64,000 bases of DNA from NCBI RefSeq assembly GCF_026339955.1, contig NZ_JAPEPW010000002.1:2232001-2296000 (forward strand), written 5' to 3'. The position numbers were made by a program, and so were the translations under genes. Under the pieces are notes generated by a model that saw only the letters and a program-made list of their open reading frames with translations, had not been told where the DNA came from and searched no databases. This stretch comes from Streptomyces sp. NBC_01549 (GTDB taxonomy: Bacteria > Actinomycetota > Actinomycetes > Streptomycetales > Streptomycetaceae). This document shows positions 30,154 to 38,594 of this stretch, one piece after another (position 1 is the stretch's first letter; each line of letters begins with the position of its first letter).

Positions 30154-31154
30154 CGGGTCCCCCGCTTGGTGTACTCCTCGAGCGCGGCGGCCTGATCCTT
30201 GGTGATGATCTGCGGGCCGGTGAGGACCGGCTTGCCCCCGCCGAGGACATCGTCGTTGTACTTGTAGAGCCAGAGCAGGTCCACGGCCTCGTAACCCTGG
30301 AGGTAGGGCTGCTGGTCGACCGCGAAGCCGAGCGTGCCGTCCTTGAGCTCCGAGGCCACCTTCGCGTTCAGGTCGAAGGTGTCGATCTCCGCCTTGCTGC
30401 CCGCGTCGTTCTTCGCCTTCACCGCGGTGTCCGCGTACGGGGCGCCCAGCGTGACGACCGTGTCGATGGACTTGTCGGCCTGCAGCTTGGCGCCGATGGA
30501 GGACTGCACGTCGGGCATGCTGGTGCCCTGGACGTAGAGGTTCTCCACGGTGCCGTGGAAGGTGCTCTTGACGCCCGCGCAGCGCTGCTCGTGACCGACG
30601 TTGCCCTGCTCGTGCAGGATGCACAGGGCCTTCTTGCGGCCCCGCTTGTTCAGCTCGTCGCCGACCGCCTCACCGGCGATCGTCTCGTCCTGTCCGATGT
30701 GGGTGAGCGCGCCGAACGCCTTGGACTGCTCGGAGCCGGAGTTCACCGTGATCACGGGAATGCCGGCCTTCTCGGCGCGCGCGACGGCCGCCTTCATCGC
30801 GTCCGGCTTGGCCAGCGTGACGATGATGCCGTCGACCCGCTTGTCCACCGCGGCGTCGACGAGCTGCGCCTGCTGCTGCGCCTCGGCGTTGTGCGAGTAC
30901 AGGAAGTTGATGTTGTCCTTGACCGCGGCCTGCTTCGCGCCGTTCTGCACGATGTCCCAGAACGTGTCGCCATCGCCCGAATGGGTGATCATCGCGAAGG
31001 TCCACTTGGGCGTGTTCACCGCGGCCCGGCCCTGGGCCGCCGCCGCCTTACGGGCGTCCTCGGCCCGCTTCCCGCCGGTGCTGCTGCATCCCGCGAGGGA
31101 CACCCCCAGCGCCCCTGCGAGCGCGATGCTTACCCAGGTCCGAGTCCGTGCCAC
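30150..31154 (-). CDS. CUT2-type sugar ABC importer, substrate-binding lipoprotein
   Basis: 334 residues from GTG 31154 (AGAAGG site upstream). The signal peptide VARTRTWVSIALAGALGVSL ends in the lipobox LAGC. The mature part is a periplasmic-binding-protein type 1 fold: ITHSGDGDTFWDIVQNGAKQ, VDAAVDKRVDGIIVTLAKPD, GIPVITVNSGSE, as in ribose/inositol-type proteins. It captures sugar or polyol outside the membrane. It begins the importer operon. A degraded relative lies just upstream at 31298-31498. Confidence 0.9.
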   Translation of the reverse strand: MARTRTWVSIALAGALGVSLAGCSSTGGKRAEDARKAAAAQGRAAVNTPKWTFAMITHSGDGDTFWDIVQNGAKQAAVKDNINFLYSHNAEAQQQAQLVDAAVDKRVDGIIVTLAKPDAMKAAVARAEKAGIPVITVNSGSEQSKAFGALTHIGQDETIAGEAVGDELNKRGRKKALCILHEQGNVGHEQRCAGVKSTFHGTVENLYVQGTSMPDVQSSIGAKLQADKSIDTVVTLGAPYADTAVKAKNDAGSKAEIDTFDLNAKVASELKDGTLGFAVDQQPYLQGYEAVDLLWLYKYNDDVLGGGKPVLTGPQIITKDQAAALEEYTKRGTR

Positions 31155-31297
31155 GAGGCCGTGCCCTTCTTGCTGTGTTCTTTGGTGCGCCGGGGCCCGC
31201 GAAGCGGCCCGGAGGGCCGTTCCGCAGGCCCCGGGGGCCGACCTCTCGTCGGCCCCAAACGTCCCATTATCGAACACGGGGATCGTGCACCCCACCA

Positions 31298-31498
31298 GCG
31301 GGTCCCGCGCGCGGTGTATTTCTCGAGGGGCGAGGCGTCCTTCTCAGTGATGACGGCGGGGCTGGTCAGGAACTCGGCACCGGAGTCGATCGTGACGACC
31401 GGGATGGCGGCCTGGACGAGCTGGGCCTGCCCACCCGCTTCCTTGCCGCTCGAGTACAGGAAGTCGACGTTGTCCTTGCTCGCCGCCTGCTCGGCATT
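31298..31498 (-). pseudogene. Ghost of a second sugar-binding protein gene
   Basis: A single frame of 67 codons reads as three joined pieces of a CUT2 binding protein: SKDNVDFLYSSGKEAGGQAQ (matching SBP residues before the first hinge), IPVVTIDSGAEF, and LTSPAVITEKDASPLEKYTA then RGTR. Each piece aligns to the intact protein at 30150-31154 (VKDNINFLYSHNAEAQQQAQ; IPVITVNSGSE; LTGPQIITKDQAAALEEYTK), but the parts between are deleted and no start exists. It begins one base inside the GntR stop. Either an old tandem duplicate or the debris of an operon replacement. Confidence 0.7.
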
Positions 31499-32262
31499 CA
31501 GGGCCGCACGAGGAGCTGGAATTCGAAGGAGTAACGCGAGGCACGGTACATATGGCTGCCGAACTCCACCGCGCGCCCGGTGTCGTCGAAGGTGGTGCGC
31601 TGCATGGTGAGCAGCGGTGCCCCCTCGGGCTCACCGAGCCGCTCCCCCTCCTCCGCGGTGGCCGCGCGGGCGCCGATGGACTGGCGGGCGCTGTGCAGCG
31701 TGATGCCCGCGGCCCGCATCAGCCGGTACAGCCCGGTGGCCTCCATCTGCTCGCTGTCCAGCTCCAGCAGCTCCGGGGGCAGATAGTTGCAGAGGTACGC
31801 CATCGGCTCCCCATGGGCGAGCCGCAACCGCTCCACCCGGTGTACGTCACTGCCCTCGGCCACGCCCAGAGCCGCCGCGACCTCGGCGGACGCCGGTACG
31901 ACGGTGTTGACGAGCACCCGGGTCGCGGGGCGCTGCCCTGCCGCCTCCAGGTCGTCGTACAGACTGCTGAGCTCCAGGGGCCGCTTGACCTGGCTGTGCA
32001 CGACCTGGGTGCCGACACCGCGGCGGCGCACCATCAGCCCCTTGTCGACGAGGGACTGGATGGCCTGGCGGACTGTGGGCCGGGACAGCCCGAGCCGCCC
32101 GGCGAGCTCGATCTCGTTGCCGAGAAGGCTGCCCGGGGTCAGGGTCCCGTGCTCGATCGCGGCCTCCAGCTGCTGGGACAGCTGGAAGTACAGCGGGACC
32201 GGACTGCTGCGGTCGACACTGAGCTGGAGCGACACGGTCAGATCCTCATCTGGTTTCGGCAC
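31498..32262 (-). CDS. GntR-family (HutC subfamily) transcriptional regulator
   Basis: About 254 residues from GTG 32262. The N-terminal winged helix is clear (PVPLYFQLSQQLEAAIEHGT; LGLSRPTVRQAIQSLVDKGL; VRRRGVGTQVV), followed by a UTRA ligand domain (LYDDLEAAGQRPATRVLVNT ... VHRVERLRLAHGEPMAYLCN). HutC-type proteins usually sense a sugar or amino-acid metabolite and leave their operator when it binds. It is divergent from the Gfo/Idh gene and upstream of the importer, with a palindrome between. The frame is open to TTG/ATG codons near 32328, but those overlap the promoter region. Confidence 0.85.
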   Translation of the reverse strand: MPKPDEDLTVSLQLSVDRSSPVPLYFQLSQQLEAAIEHGTLTPGSLLGNEIELAGRLGLSRPTVRQAIQSLVDKGLMVRRRGVGTQVVHSQVKRPLELSSLYDDLEAAGQRPATRVLVNTVVPASAEVAAALGVAEGSDVHRVERLRLAHGEPMAYLCNYLPPELLELDSEQMEATGLYRLMRAAGITLHSARQSIGARAATAEEGERLGEPEGAPLLTMQRTTFDDTGRAVEFGSHMYRASRYSFEFQLLVRP

Positions 32263-32311
32263 GCGCCGAGCGTAGCTCCGTGAGATGTTGACGGGAAGTT
32301 GTGAAGTTTGG

Positions 32312-32323
32312 TTGTCCGGACAA
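32312..32323. promoter_or_regulatory. Palindromic operator, likely for the GntR protein
   Basis: TTGTCCGGACAA is a perfect 12-base palindrome with the GT-N-AC arms expected of GntR/HutC operators. It lies between the divergent gntR and Gfo/Idh genes and just before a TTGACA box. Confidence 0.6.
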
Positions 32324-32327
32324 AGCA

Positions 32328-32357
32328 TTGACAGCGCACCTGGCGGGCCCTCAGCTT
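32328..32357 (+). promoter_or_regulatory. Sigma-70-like promoter of the Gfo/Idh gene
   Basis: TTGACA (32328-32333) and CAGCTT (32352-32357) are 18 bases apart. Transcription would begin at or next to ATG 32364, so the message may be leaderless, which is common in Streptomyces. The GntR palindrome lies 4 bases upstream of the -35 box. Confidence 0.5.
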
Positions 32358-32363
32358 GTTCCC

Positions 32364-33374
32364 ATGCGCATCGGACTTATCGGAACGGGCCGTATCGGCA
32401 CATTTCATGCGACCGTTCTCAACCGCCACCGCGAGGTCGGCTCCCTCATCGTCACGGACGCGGACTCGGTGAGGGCACATGCGGTCGCGGACCGGCTGGG
32501 CGCGACGGCGGCGCCCAGCGTGGACGAGATCTTCACCTGGGGCGTGGACGCCGTGGTCATCACGGCGGCCACCTCGGCGCACGGCGAACTGATCGGTCGG
32601 GCGGCACGCCTGGGGCTCCCGGTGTTCTGCGAGAAGCCCATCGCCGTCGATCTGCCGGGCACGCTGTCCGCACTCGCCGAGGTCGACGCGGCCGGCACGG
32701 TCCTGCAGCTGGGTTTCCAGCGCCGCTTCGACACGGGCTACACGACCGCGCGCGAGGCCGTGCGCTCGGGGCGGCTCGGACTGCTGCACACCATCCGCGC
32801 GATGACCTCCGACCAGTCGCCGCCCCCGGCCTCGTACCTCCCGATCTCCGGCGGCATGTACCGCGACTGCCTCGTCCACGACTTCGACATGCTGCGCTGG
32901 ATCACGGGCCACGAGGTCGTCGAGGTGTACGCGATGGGCTCCGACGCCGGACCCTCGATGTTCCGCGAGGCACACGACATCGACACGGCCGCCGCCGTCC
33001 TCACCCTGGACGACGGCACGCTCGCCACGGCGACCGCGACCCGGCTGAACGGCGCGGGCTACGACGTGCGCATGGAGCTGGCCGGCGAGCTGGACCAGAT
33101 CGCCGTGGGCCTGGACGACCGTACGCCGATCGCCTCCACCGAACTGGCCGGACCGCCGCCCGCCGACAAGCCGTGGACCGGTTTTCTGGAGCGCTTCGGC
33201 CCCGCCTACGAGGCCGAGCTCGCCGCCTTCGTCGATGTCGTGCGCGGCGAACGCGCCAACCCCTGCGACGGGCAGGAGGCCCTGCACGCGCTGCGCATCG
33301 CCGAGGCCTGCGAGCTGTCGCGGCTGGAGCGGCGCCCGGTGTACCTGGCGGAGATCCCCGGCAGACAGGACTGA
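32364..33374 (+). CDS. Gfo/Idh/MocA-family dehydrogenase (inositol 2-dehydrogenase-like)
   Basis: 336 residues from ATG 32364; a longer frame exists but the Rossmann strand MRIGLIGTGRIGTFHATVLN starts exactly here. The catalytic EKP motif is in PVFCEKPIAVDLPGTL, and the C-terminal sheet has SGGMYRDCLVHDFDMLRWIT with the H-D-D pattern of inositol dehydrogenases. It oxidises a sugar or cyclitol with NAD(P)+. Its divergent GntR gene and nearby CUT2 importer make polyol catabolism likely; which polyol is not certain. A hairpin follows the stop. Confidence 0.85.
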   Translation: MRIGLIGTGRIGTFHATVLNRHREVGSLIVTDADSVRAHAVADRLGATAAPSVDEIFTWGVDAVVITAATSAHGELIGRAARLGLPVFCEKPIAVDLPGTLSALAEVDAAGTVLQLGFQRRFDTGYTTAREAVRSGRLGLLHTIRAMTSDQSPPPASYLPISGGMYRDCLVHDFDMLRWITGHEVVEVYAMGSDAGPSMFREAHDIDTAAAVLTLDDGTLATATATRLNGAGYDVRMELAGELDQIAVGLDDRTPIASTELAGPPPADKPWTGFLERFGPAYEAELAAFVDVVRGERANPCDGQEALHALRIAEACELSRLERRPVYLAEIPGRQD

Positions 33375-33382
33375 GCGGAAAG

Positions 33383-33418
33383 GGTGGTGCGGCTCCCCGC
33401 CCGACGAGCCGCACCACC
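33383..33418. terminator. 13-base-pair bidirectional terminator
   Basis: GGTGGTGCGGCTC (33383-33395) and its exact inverted copy GAGCCGCACCACC (33406-33418) flank a 10-base loop. It fills the gap between the convergent Gfo/Idh and P450 genes. Confidence 0.85.
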
Positions 33419-33420
33419 GC

Positions 33421-34593
33421 TCACCAGCGCACGGGCAGGCTGCGCCGACCGCGCATCAGCATGCCGGGCAGCCAGTCGCCAGGGGGTCCGTCGAGGGCGA
33501 GGTCCGGGCATCTCTCCAGCAGGGAACGCAGCGCGACCCGGGCTTCGAGGCGGGCCAGCGGTGCGCCCAGGCAGTAGTGGATGCCGTGCCCGAAGGAGAG
33601 ATGGCCCTGTGGGACGCGGTGGATGTCGAAGCGGTCCGGATCCGGGCAGCGCGCCGCGTCCCGGTTCCCGGCGTCGAGCCCGATCATGACCGGGTCACCG
33701 GCCGCGATGGCCCTGCCACCGATCTCCAACGGCTCCGCCGCATAGCGGTACGTCGCCGTCGCGACCGGTCCCTCGAAGCGCAGCACCTCCTCCACCGCGC
33801 CGTCGAGGAGCGTCATGTCATCCCGCAGCGCCGCGAGTTGCTCGGGGTGGGTGAGCAGAGCATGCACACCGTTCGTGATCAGATTGACCGTGGTCTCGTG
33901 GCCCGCGACCAGCAGGATGAACGCCATCCCGCGCAACTCGTCACGGGAGAGCCGGTCGCCGTCCTCGGCCCGGGTGCGGATGAGGCCGCTGAGCAGGTCG
34001 TCGCCGGGTGCCGTGCACCGCTTGTCCTCGATCAGGCCATCGAGATAGGCGGCCATCTGCCGGAAGGCGCCCCGCTCGGAATCTCCGTCGGTCGGCGTCA
34101 CGATCTCGTTCGACATCGCGCGGAACGCCACCCGGTCGATGTCCGGGACGCCGAGCAGCTCGCAGATGACGGTGATCGGCAGTGGATAGGCGAACGAGTC
34201 GACGAGGTCGGCGCCCCCCTTCGGCAGCATCTCGTCCAGCAGTTCGTCGGTGATCTGCTGGACGCGCGGGCGCAGCGCCTCCACCCGCCGCATCGTGAAC
34301 GCGCCCGTGACGAGGGAGCGCAGCCGGGTGTGCTCGGGTGGGTCGGTGCTCAGCACATGCCGGCCCATCAGCTCCTCTTCGGGTGAGCTCGGCCCCGCTT
34401 TCCTCGTGTCCTTGGAGAGCCTCGGGTCGACAAGGGCCGCCCGCGCCTCCTCGTACCCGACGACGAGCCAGCCCTCGAACGCACCCGGTTGCGGCGTCCG
34501 CACCCAGTGGACCGGGCCGCGCTCGCGCAGCGCCGCGTAGACCGGATACGGGTCCCTCGTGAATCCCGCGCCGTACTCCCCCAGATCGATCAT
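33421..34593 (-). CDS. Cytochrome P450
   Basis: 390 residues, a soluble bacterial P450. Visible: I-helix LLVAGHETTVNLITNGVHAL with the acid-alcohol pair replaced as HETT, K-helix ExxR in GAVEEVLRFEGPV, and the heme loop LSFGHGIHYCLGAPLARLEA with the ligand cysteine. It most resembles CYP107/CYP105-type actinobacterial P450s. No ferredoxin is adjacent and no biosynthetic cluster surrounds it, so the substrate is open. It starts 41 bases after the response-regulator stop on the same strand and may be co-transcribed with it. Confidence 0.9.
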   Translation of the reverse strand: MIDLGEYGAGFTRDPYPVYAALRERGPVHWVRTPQPGAFEGWLVVGYEEARAALVDPRLSKDTRKAGPSSPEEELMGRHVLSTDPPEHTRLRSLVTGAFTMRRVEALRPRVQQITDELLDEMLPKGGADLVDSFAYPLPITVICELLGVPDIDRVAFRAMSNEIVTPTDGDSERGAFRQMAAYLDGLIEDKRCTAPGDDLLSGLIRTRAEDGDRLSRDELRGMAFILLVAGHETTVNLITNGVHALLTHPEQLAALRDDMTLLDGAVEEVLRFEGPVATATYRYAAEPLEIGGRAIAAGDPVMIGLDAGNRDAARCPDPDRFDIHRVPQGHLSFGHGIHYCLGAPLARLEARVALRSLLERCPDLALDGPPGDWLPGMLMRGRRSLPVRW

Positions 34594-34634
34594 GGTCCCC
34601 CTCCCGTTGTCCTTTCAACGCGCGGGCCCCGTGC

Positions 34635-35306
34635 TCAGTGCCCGTCTCCCTCCAGAAGTCCCGCGTCGTACGTCAACAGGGCGATCTGTACACGGTTGTT
34701 GAGGCCGAGCTTGGCGAGGATCCGTGAGACATGGGTCTTGACGGTGGCGACGCTCATGTACAACTCGGCGGCGATCTCGGCGTTGGAGGAGCCCCGGCCG
34801 ACGGCCACGGCGACCTCGCGTTCACGCTCGCCCAGCGCGCCGATCCGGTCCCGGGCGCCGGTGCGCCGCCCACCCGGCGTCCCACCGGCCGCGTGCTCCA
34901 TCAACTGGCGGGTGACGGCGGGCGAGAGCACGGGATCACCGGCCGCGACCCGGCGTACCGCGTCAAGGATCTCGGCGGGCGGGGTGTCCTTGAGGACGAA
35001 CCCGGCGGCGCCCGCGCGCAGGGCCCGCAACACCAGGGAGTCGGCGTGGAAGGTGGTGAGCACAACGACCTGCGGCGCGTCCTCGCGCCCCCGCAGCCGT
35101 TCGGTGGCCGTGAGCCCGTCGACCACCGGCATCCGGATGTCCATCAGGACGACGTCCGGGCGGGTGCGGTCGACGAGCGCCTCGACCTCGCCCCCGTCCG
35201 CCGCCTCACCGACGATGTCGATGTCGTCGGCGCCACCCATCATGAAGGACAGGCCGGCCCTGACCAGCGGATCGTCGTCGACGAGAAGCAGCCGGATCGC
35301 ATTCAT
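34635..35306 (-). CDS. NarL/LuxR-type response regulator
   Basis: 223 residues from ATG 35306. Receiver domain: LLVDDDPLVRAGLSFMM, phosphorylation Asp in PDVVLMDIRMPVVDGL, Thr in VVVLTTFHADS, Lys in AGFVLKDTPP. Output domain: LGEREREVAVAVGRGSSNAE with the LuxR helix-turn-helix VATVKTHVSRILAKLGLNNR. Its partner is surely the histidine kinase at 36474-37703 on the same strand, but an aldo/keto reductase on the opposite strand lies between them, which is atypical. Confidence 0.92.
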   Translation of the reverse strand: MNAIRLLLVDDDPLVRAGLSFMMGGADDIDIVGEAADGGEVEALVDRTRPDVVLMDIRMPVVDGLTATERLRGREDAPQVVVLTTFHADSLVLRALRAGAAGFVLKDTPPAEILDAVRRVAAGDPVLSPAVTRQLMEHAAGGTPGGRRTGARDRIGALGEREREVAVAVGRGSSNAEIAAELYMSVATVKTHVSRILAKLGLNNRVQIALLTYDAGLLEGDGH

Positions 35307-35420
35307 GGTGCCTACCGTAGGTGCCCGCCGGGGCATTACCCACGCCTCGGCAGCGACGAACGACTACCGTCGGCCGACAGGACGGTTTCGACGGGGTCTC
35401 TCCCGGGGGTGAGGAGTTCA

Positions 35421-36449
35421 GTGCGCTATCGGCTCTTGGGCAGGACCGGCCTGCGTGTCTCGGAGCTGTTCCTCGGCGCCATGACGTTCGGGGAGCAGGG
35501 CGGTGTGGGAGCGCCGAAGGAGGAGTGCGCGCGCATTCTCGACGCATACGCCGAGGCGGGCGGCAACGTGGTGGACACGGCCGTCAACTACCGCGGCGGC
35601 GCCAGCGAGGAGATCTTAGGCGAGTTGCTCAAGGGCCGACGCGACCGTTTCGTCCTCTCCACCAAGTACACCGTCTCCCGCGACGGCACCGACCCGAACG
35701 CCGCCGGGAACCACCGCAAGAACCTCACCCTCTCCCTGGAGACGAGCCTGCGGCGCCTCGGCACGGACTACGTCGACGTCTACTGGGTGCACATCTGGGA
35801 CCGGAACACACCGGTCGAGGAGACCATGCGCGCCCTGGACGACGCCGTACGGTCCGGCAAGGTCCTCTACGTGGGTATCTCGGACGCGCCCGCCTGGGTG
35901 GTCTCACGGGCCAACACCCTTGCCGAGTGGCGGGGCTGGTCCCCCTTCGCCGCGCTCCAGGTGCCCTACAGCCTGCTCAGCCGCGACGCGGAGCGTGAAC
36001 TCCTGCCCATGGCGGAGACCTTCGGCATGTCGGTGGCCGCGTGGAGCCCGCTGCAGAACGGCGTTCTGTCGGGCAAGTACACGCGTCCGGGCGGTGTGGC
36101 CCCCGGCGCGGCGACCCGCCTCTCCCCCGAGGCGATCGGGGAACTCGAACGGACCGTGGCCGAAGCGGTCCAGTCGGCGGCCGACGAACTCGGCGCCTCC
36201 CCCGCCCAGGTGGCGATCGCCTGGACCATGGCGCACTCCCCCGCCGTCCACCCCATCGTGGGTGCCCGCCACGTCACCCAGCTCACCGACAACCTGGGCG
36301 CGAGTGAACTCACCCTCCCCGACCACATACTGACGCGCCTGGAGGAGGCCACGGCCTTCCGCACAGGCTTCCCCACGGACTTCATCGACGAGACATCGAG
36401 CTGGGTGTACGGCACCGCGGGCCACCGGGTGATCCCCCGCAAGCCCTGA
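35421..36449 (+). CDS. Aldo/keto reductase
   Basis: 342 residues from GTG 35421, with a GTGAGGAG site just before. The TIM barrel starts YRLLGRTGLRVSELFLGAMT; the catalytic tetrad is placed by NVVDTAVNYRGGASEEILGE (Asp, Tyr), VLSTKY (Lys) and VDVYWVHIWD (His). The NADPH-site end reads HPIVGARHVTQLTDNLGA. It reduces aldehydes or ketones; closest look is to YajO/IolS-type general reductases. It sits opposite-strand inside a two-component system; its own stop faces the kinase stop. Confidence 0.88.
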   Translation: MRYRLLGRTGLRVSELFLGAMTFGEQGGVGAPKEECARILDAYAEAGGNVVDTAVNYRGGASEEILGELLKGRRDRFVLSTKYTVSRDGTDPNAAGNHRKNLTLSLETSLRRLGTDYVDVYWVHIWDRNTPVEETMRALDDAVRSGKVLYVGISDAPAWVVSRANTLAEWRGWSPFAALQVPYSLLSRDAERELLPMAETFGMSVAAWSPLQNGVLSGKYTRPGGVAPGAATRLSPEAIGELERTVAEAVQSAADELGASPAQVAIAWTMAHSPAVHPIVGARHVTQLTDNLGASELTLPDHILTRLEEATAFRTGFPTDFIDETSSWVYGTAGHRVIPRKP

Positions 36450-36473
36450 CACCTCCGCAGGCGCACCCCACGG

Positions 36474-37703
36474 TCACCCACCCCACGGCAGCCATGCCCG
36501 CACCGTGAAGCCCCCACCCCCGTCGGACCCGTGCTCCAGACGTCCGCCGGCCAGAGTGGACCGCTCGGTCAGCCCGATCAGCCCCTGCCCGGAACCCGGC
36601 ACATGCGGCACCTCCCCCGGAGGGGCGGGGTTGGTCACGGACACGCTCAGACCGTCACCCGGGGCGCCCGAGACGCCGACGGTGACCTCGGCGCCCGGAG
36701 CGTGCTTGCGAGCGTTCGTCAGCCCCTCCTGGGCGATGCGGTACACGGTCCTCCCGACAGACGCGGGCACGGCCGCGGCATCGGCGACCCGCAGATCGAG
36801 GACCACCTTCATCCCCGCCTCACGCGACTCGGAGACCAGCGCGTCCAACGCGCCGAGCGTCGGCTGCGGCCGCCCTGCGTCATCGGAGTCACCCGCCCGC
36901 AGCACCCCGATGATCTCCCGCAGATCCTGCAGCGCCTCGTGCGCGCTCTCCCGGATCACCCCGGCGGCCCGCGCGACCTCCTCGTGGGGCGCGTCCGGCC
37001 GGAACTCCAACGCCCCCGCGTGCACGCTCAGCAGCGTCAGCCGGTGCGCGAGCACATCGTGCATCTCACGCGCGATCGCCTCGCGCGCCAGCCGCTGCGC
37101 CTGCTCGGCCCGCAGCTCGGCCTCCGTCTCGGCCCGCCGTGCCCGGTCCCGCAGACTCAGCATGAGCTGCCGTTTGGACCGTACGAACATGCCCCAGCCG
37201 ACGACCGCCACGGTCAGCAGCGCGCTGACGGCGATGGCGGCGGCGTAGGGCAGTTCGGGGTCGGGGCGCAGCCAGAAGTAGACCGGAAGCAGTGCGAGCT
37301 GGAGACCGCCGACCCAGCCCACGTACTTGAGGGGCCGGTGCACGGCGAGCGTGAAGAGGGCGACCAGGCCGGCGCCGCCCGCGGTGTTCGAGAGCACTCC
37401 GACGGGGATCATCGCCACGGCCAGCCCCAGCGGCCGGCGGCGGCGCGACCACACGGCGAGACAGGCGAGTCCGCCGAGCCACTGGTCGACGACGGCGAGC
37501 GCGTGCGGGGTGTTCGGGTCACGGGTCAGTGTGTGCGCGGCCATCGCCCCGATGACGACGGCCAGCAGAAAGCACCCGAAGTCGACCGCCCAGTCCCGTG
37601 CGGTACGCCGGGGCCGTCCGCCCCGCCCTGTCCGCTCGGGGTCGAGCTCCGCGACCACGGCGGACGGCAGCAGCCAGCGCCGCCCGGGGAGAACGGGTGT
37701 CAT
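36474..37703 (-). CDS. Sensor histidine kinase (HisKA_3/NarX type)
   Basis: About 409 residues from ATG 37703 (GTG 37727 is possible). Four to six membrane helices span about 40-175, including DFGCFLLAVVIGAMAAHTLT and AAAIAVSALLTVAVVGWGMF. The dimerisation helix has the phosphate-accepting His in AREMHDVLAHRLTLLSVHAG. The ATPase has YRIAQEGLTNARKHAPGAEV and GSGQGLIGLTERSTLAGG. It senses an unknown membrane or extracellular cue and phosphorylates the NarL-type regulator at 34635-35306. Confidence 0.9.
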   Translation of the reverse strand: MTPVLPGRRWLLPSAVVAELDPERTGRGGRPRRTARDWAVDFGCFLLAVVIGAMAAHTLTRDPNTPHALAVVDQWLGGLACLAVWSRRRRPLGLAVAMIPVGVLSNTAGGAGLVALFTLAVHRPLKYVGWVGGLQLALLPVYFWLRPDPELPYAAAIAVSALLTVAVVGWGMFVRSKRQLMLSLRDRARRAETEAELRAEQAQRLAREAIAREMHDVLAHRLTLLSVHAGALEFRPDAPHEEVARAAGVIRESAHEALQDLREIIGVLRAGDSDDAGRPQPTLGALDALVSESREAGMKVVLDLRVADAAAVPASVGRTVYRIAQEGLTNARKHAPGAEVTVGVSGAPGDGLSVSVTNPAPPGEVPHVPGSGQGLIGLTERSTLAGGRLEHGSDGGGGFTVRAWLPWGG

Positions 37704-38045
37704 CAGCACCGGATTGTCACCACTCACGGTCGACAAATCTACGAGGCCCTGGCGGCCGGCACCTCCCCATGGCCGGTATCACCGACGAAAGTAGCGGCGC
37801 CGCATACTTTGGTCGAGCGTCGAGGATCGAAGATCGAGGGTCCCGCGGAGCATCCGTGGGCCTCCAGCCCTCCGAGGGCCGGACCGCGCCGACGACCCGC
37901 GCCAAGAGCTCCAGCGACCGAAACACCCAGCCGCCATGGAGCCGTCACGCACCAGGTTAACTCCACGAAAACTCATCGGACTTGACGAGAAAATCTCCGA
38001 AGTTGTCATTGACATGCCACTGTCTACGCGCGTCATCATGGGTCC
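37704..38045. promoter_or_regulatory. Divergent promoter region of kinase and ribonuclease genes
   Basis: About 340 bases without a gene; open frames are shadow-like. A TTGACA box at 38009-38014 lies 31 bases before ATG 38046 of the ribonuclease, with ATC-rich DNA (CATCAT, 38034-38039) in the -10 position, giving a near-leaderless message. The kinase promoter was not placed. Confidence 0.45.
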
Positions 38046-38441
38046 ATGAGATTCCCCCCACGCGCAACACGCATCGGCGCCACGGCCGCTCTCCTGTCCG
38101 CCCTCGTCGTGGGCGGCACGGTCACCGCCACCACGTCGCAGGCCGCGGCCACCTCGGTCGGCAGCATCTGCTACGGCGACCTGCCGTCCCAGGCGTACGA
38201 CACGCTCGGCCTGATCGCGTCGAACGGCCCCTTCCCGTACTCGCAGGACGGGATCGTCTTCCGCAACGCGGAGGGCGTCCTGCCCAGTCAGCAGTCCGGC
38301 TACTACCACGAGTACACGGTCAAGACGCCTGGTTCGTCCACGCGCGGAGCTCGCCGCATCGTCACCGGCAAGAAGTCCGAGGAGGACTACTACACCTCGG
38401 ACCACTACGTCACGTTCGACCTGATCGACTTCGACTGCTGA
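38046..38441 (+). CDS. Secreted guanyl-specific ribonuclease (RNase Sa family)
   Basis: 131 residues. A Sec signal peptide (basic MRFPPRATR, hydrophobic TAALLSALVVGG, end near SQAAA) precedes a mature protein of about 96 residues very like RNase Sa: LPSQAYDTLGLIASNGPFPY, YYHEYTVKTPGSSTRGARRI, YYTSDHYVTFDLIDFDC. Catalytic Glu89, Arg100 and His120 match RNase Sa Glu54, Arg65 and His85, and Cys42/Cys131 match its disulfide. It cleaves RNA after guanine outside the cell. No barstar-like inhibitor gene is adjacent. A terminator follows. Confidence 0.93.
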   Translation: MRFPPRATRIGATAALLSALVVGGTVTATTSQAAATSVGSICYGDLPSQAYDTLGLIASNGPFPYSQDGIVFRNAEGVLPSQQSGYYHEYTVKTPGSSTRGARRIVTGKKSEEDYYTSDHYVTFDLIDFDC

Positions 38442-38546
38442 ACCGACCGATCAGGCACGACCGCTGAAGGAACGGCGCGACCAGCCAGAGGTCCGGTCCG
38501 TGCTCACCCGGACCTCCAGCTCCGACCAGCTGCTCCACGGTTCCAC

Positions 38547-38594
38547 CCTCGCCCCGCGGCTCCCCCCCCCACGATCATGGGCCGCGGGGCGAGG
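38547..38594. terminator. 14-base-pair hairpin terminator
   Basis: CCTCGCCCCGCGGC (38547-38560) and its exact inverted copy (38581-38594) enclose a 20-base loop. It lies about 105 bases after the ribonuclease stop, the only intact gene that could use it. Apart from this hairpin, 38442-38691 shows nothing supported. Confidence 0.75.

Noticed and set aside
33421..37703. Possible biosynthetic gene cluster around the P450
   Set aside because: No polyketide, peptide, terpene or RiPP core gene is nearby, and the neighbours are a two-component system and a general reductase.
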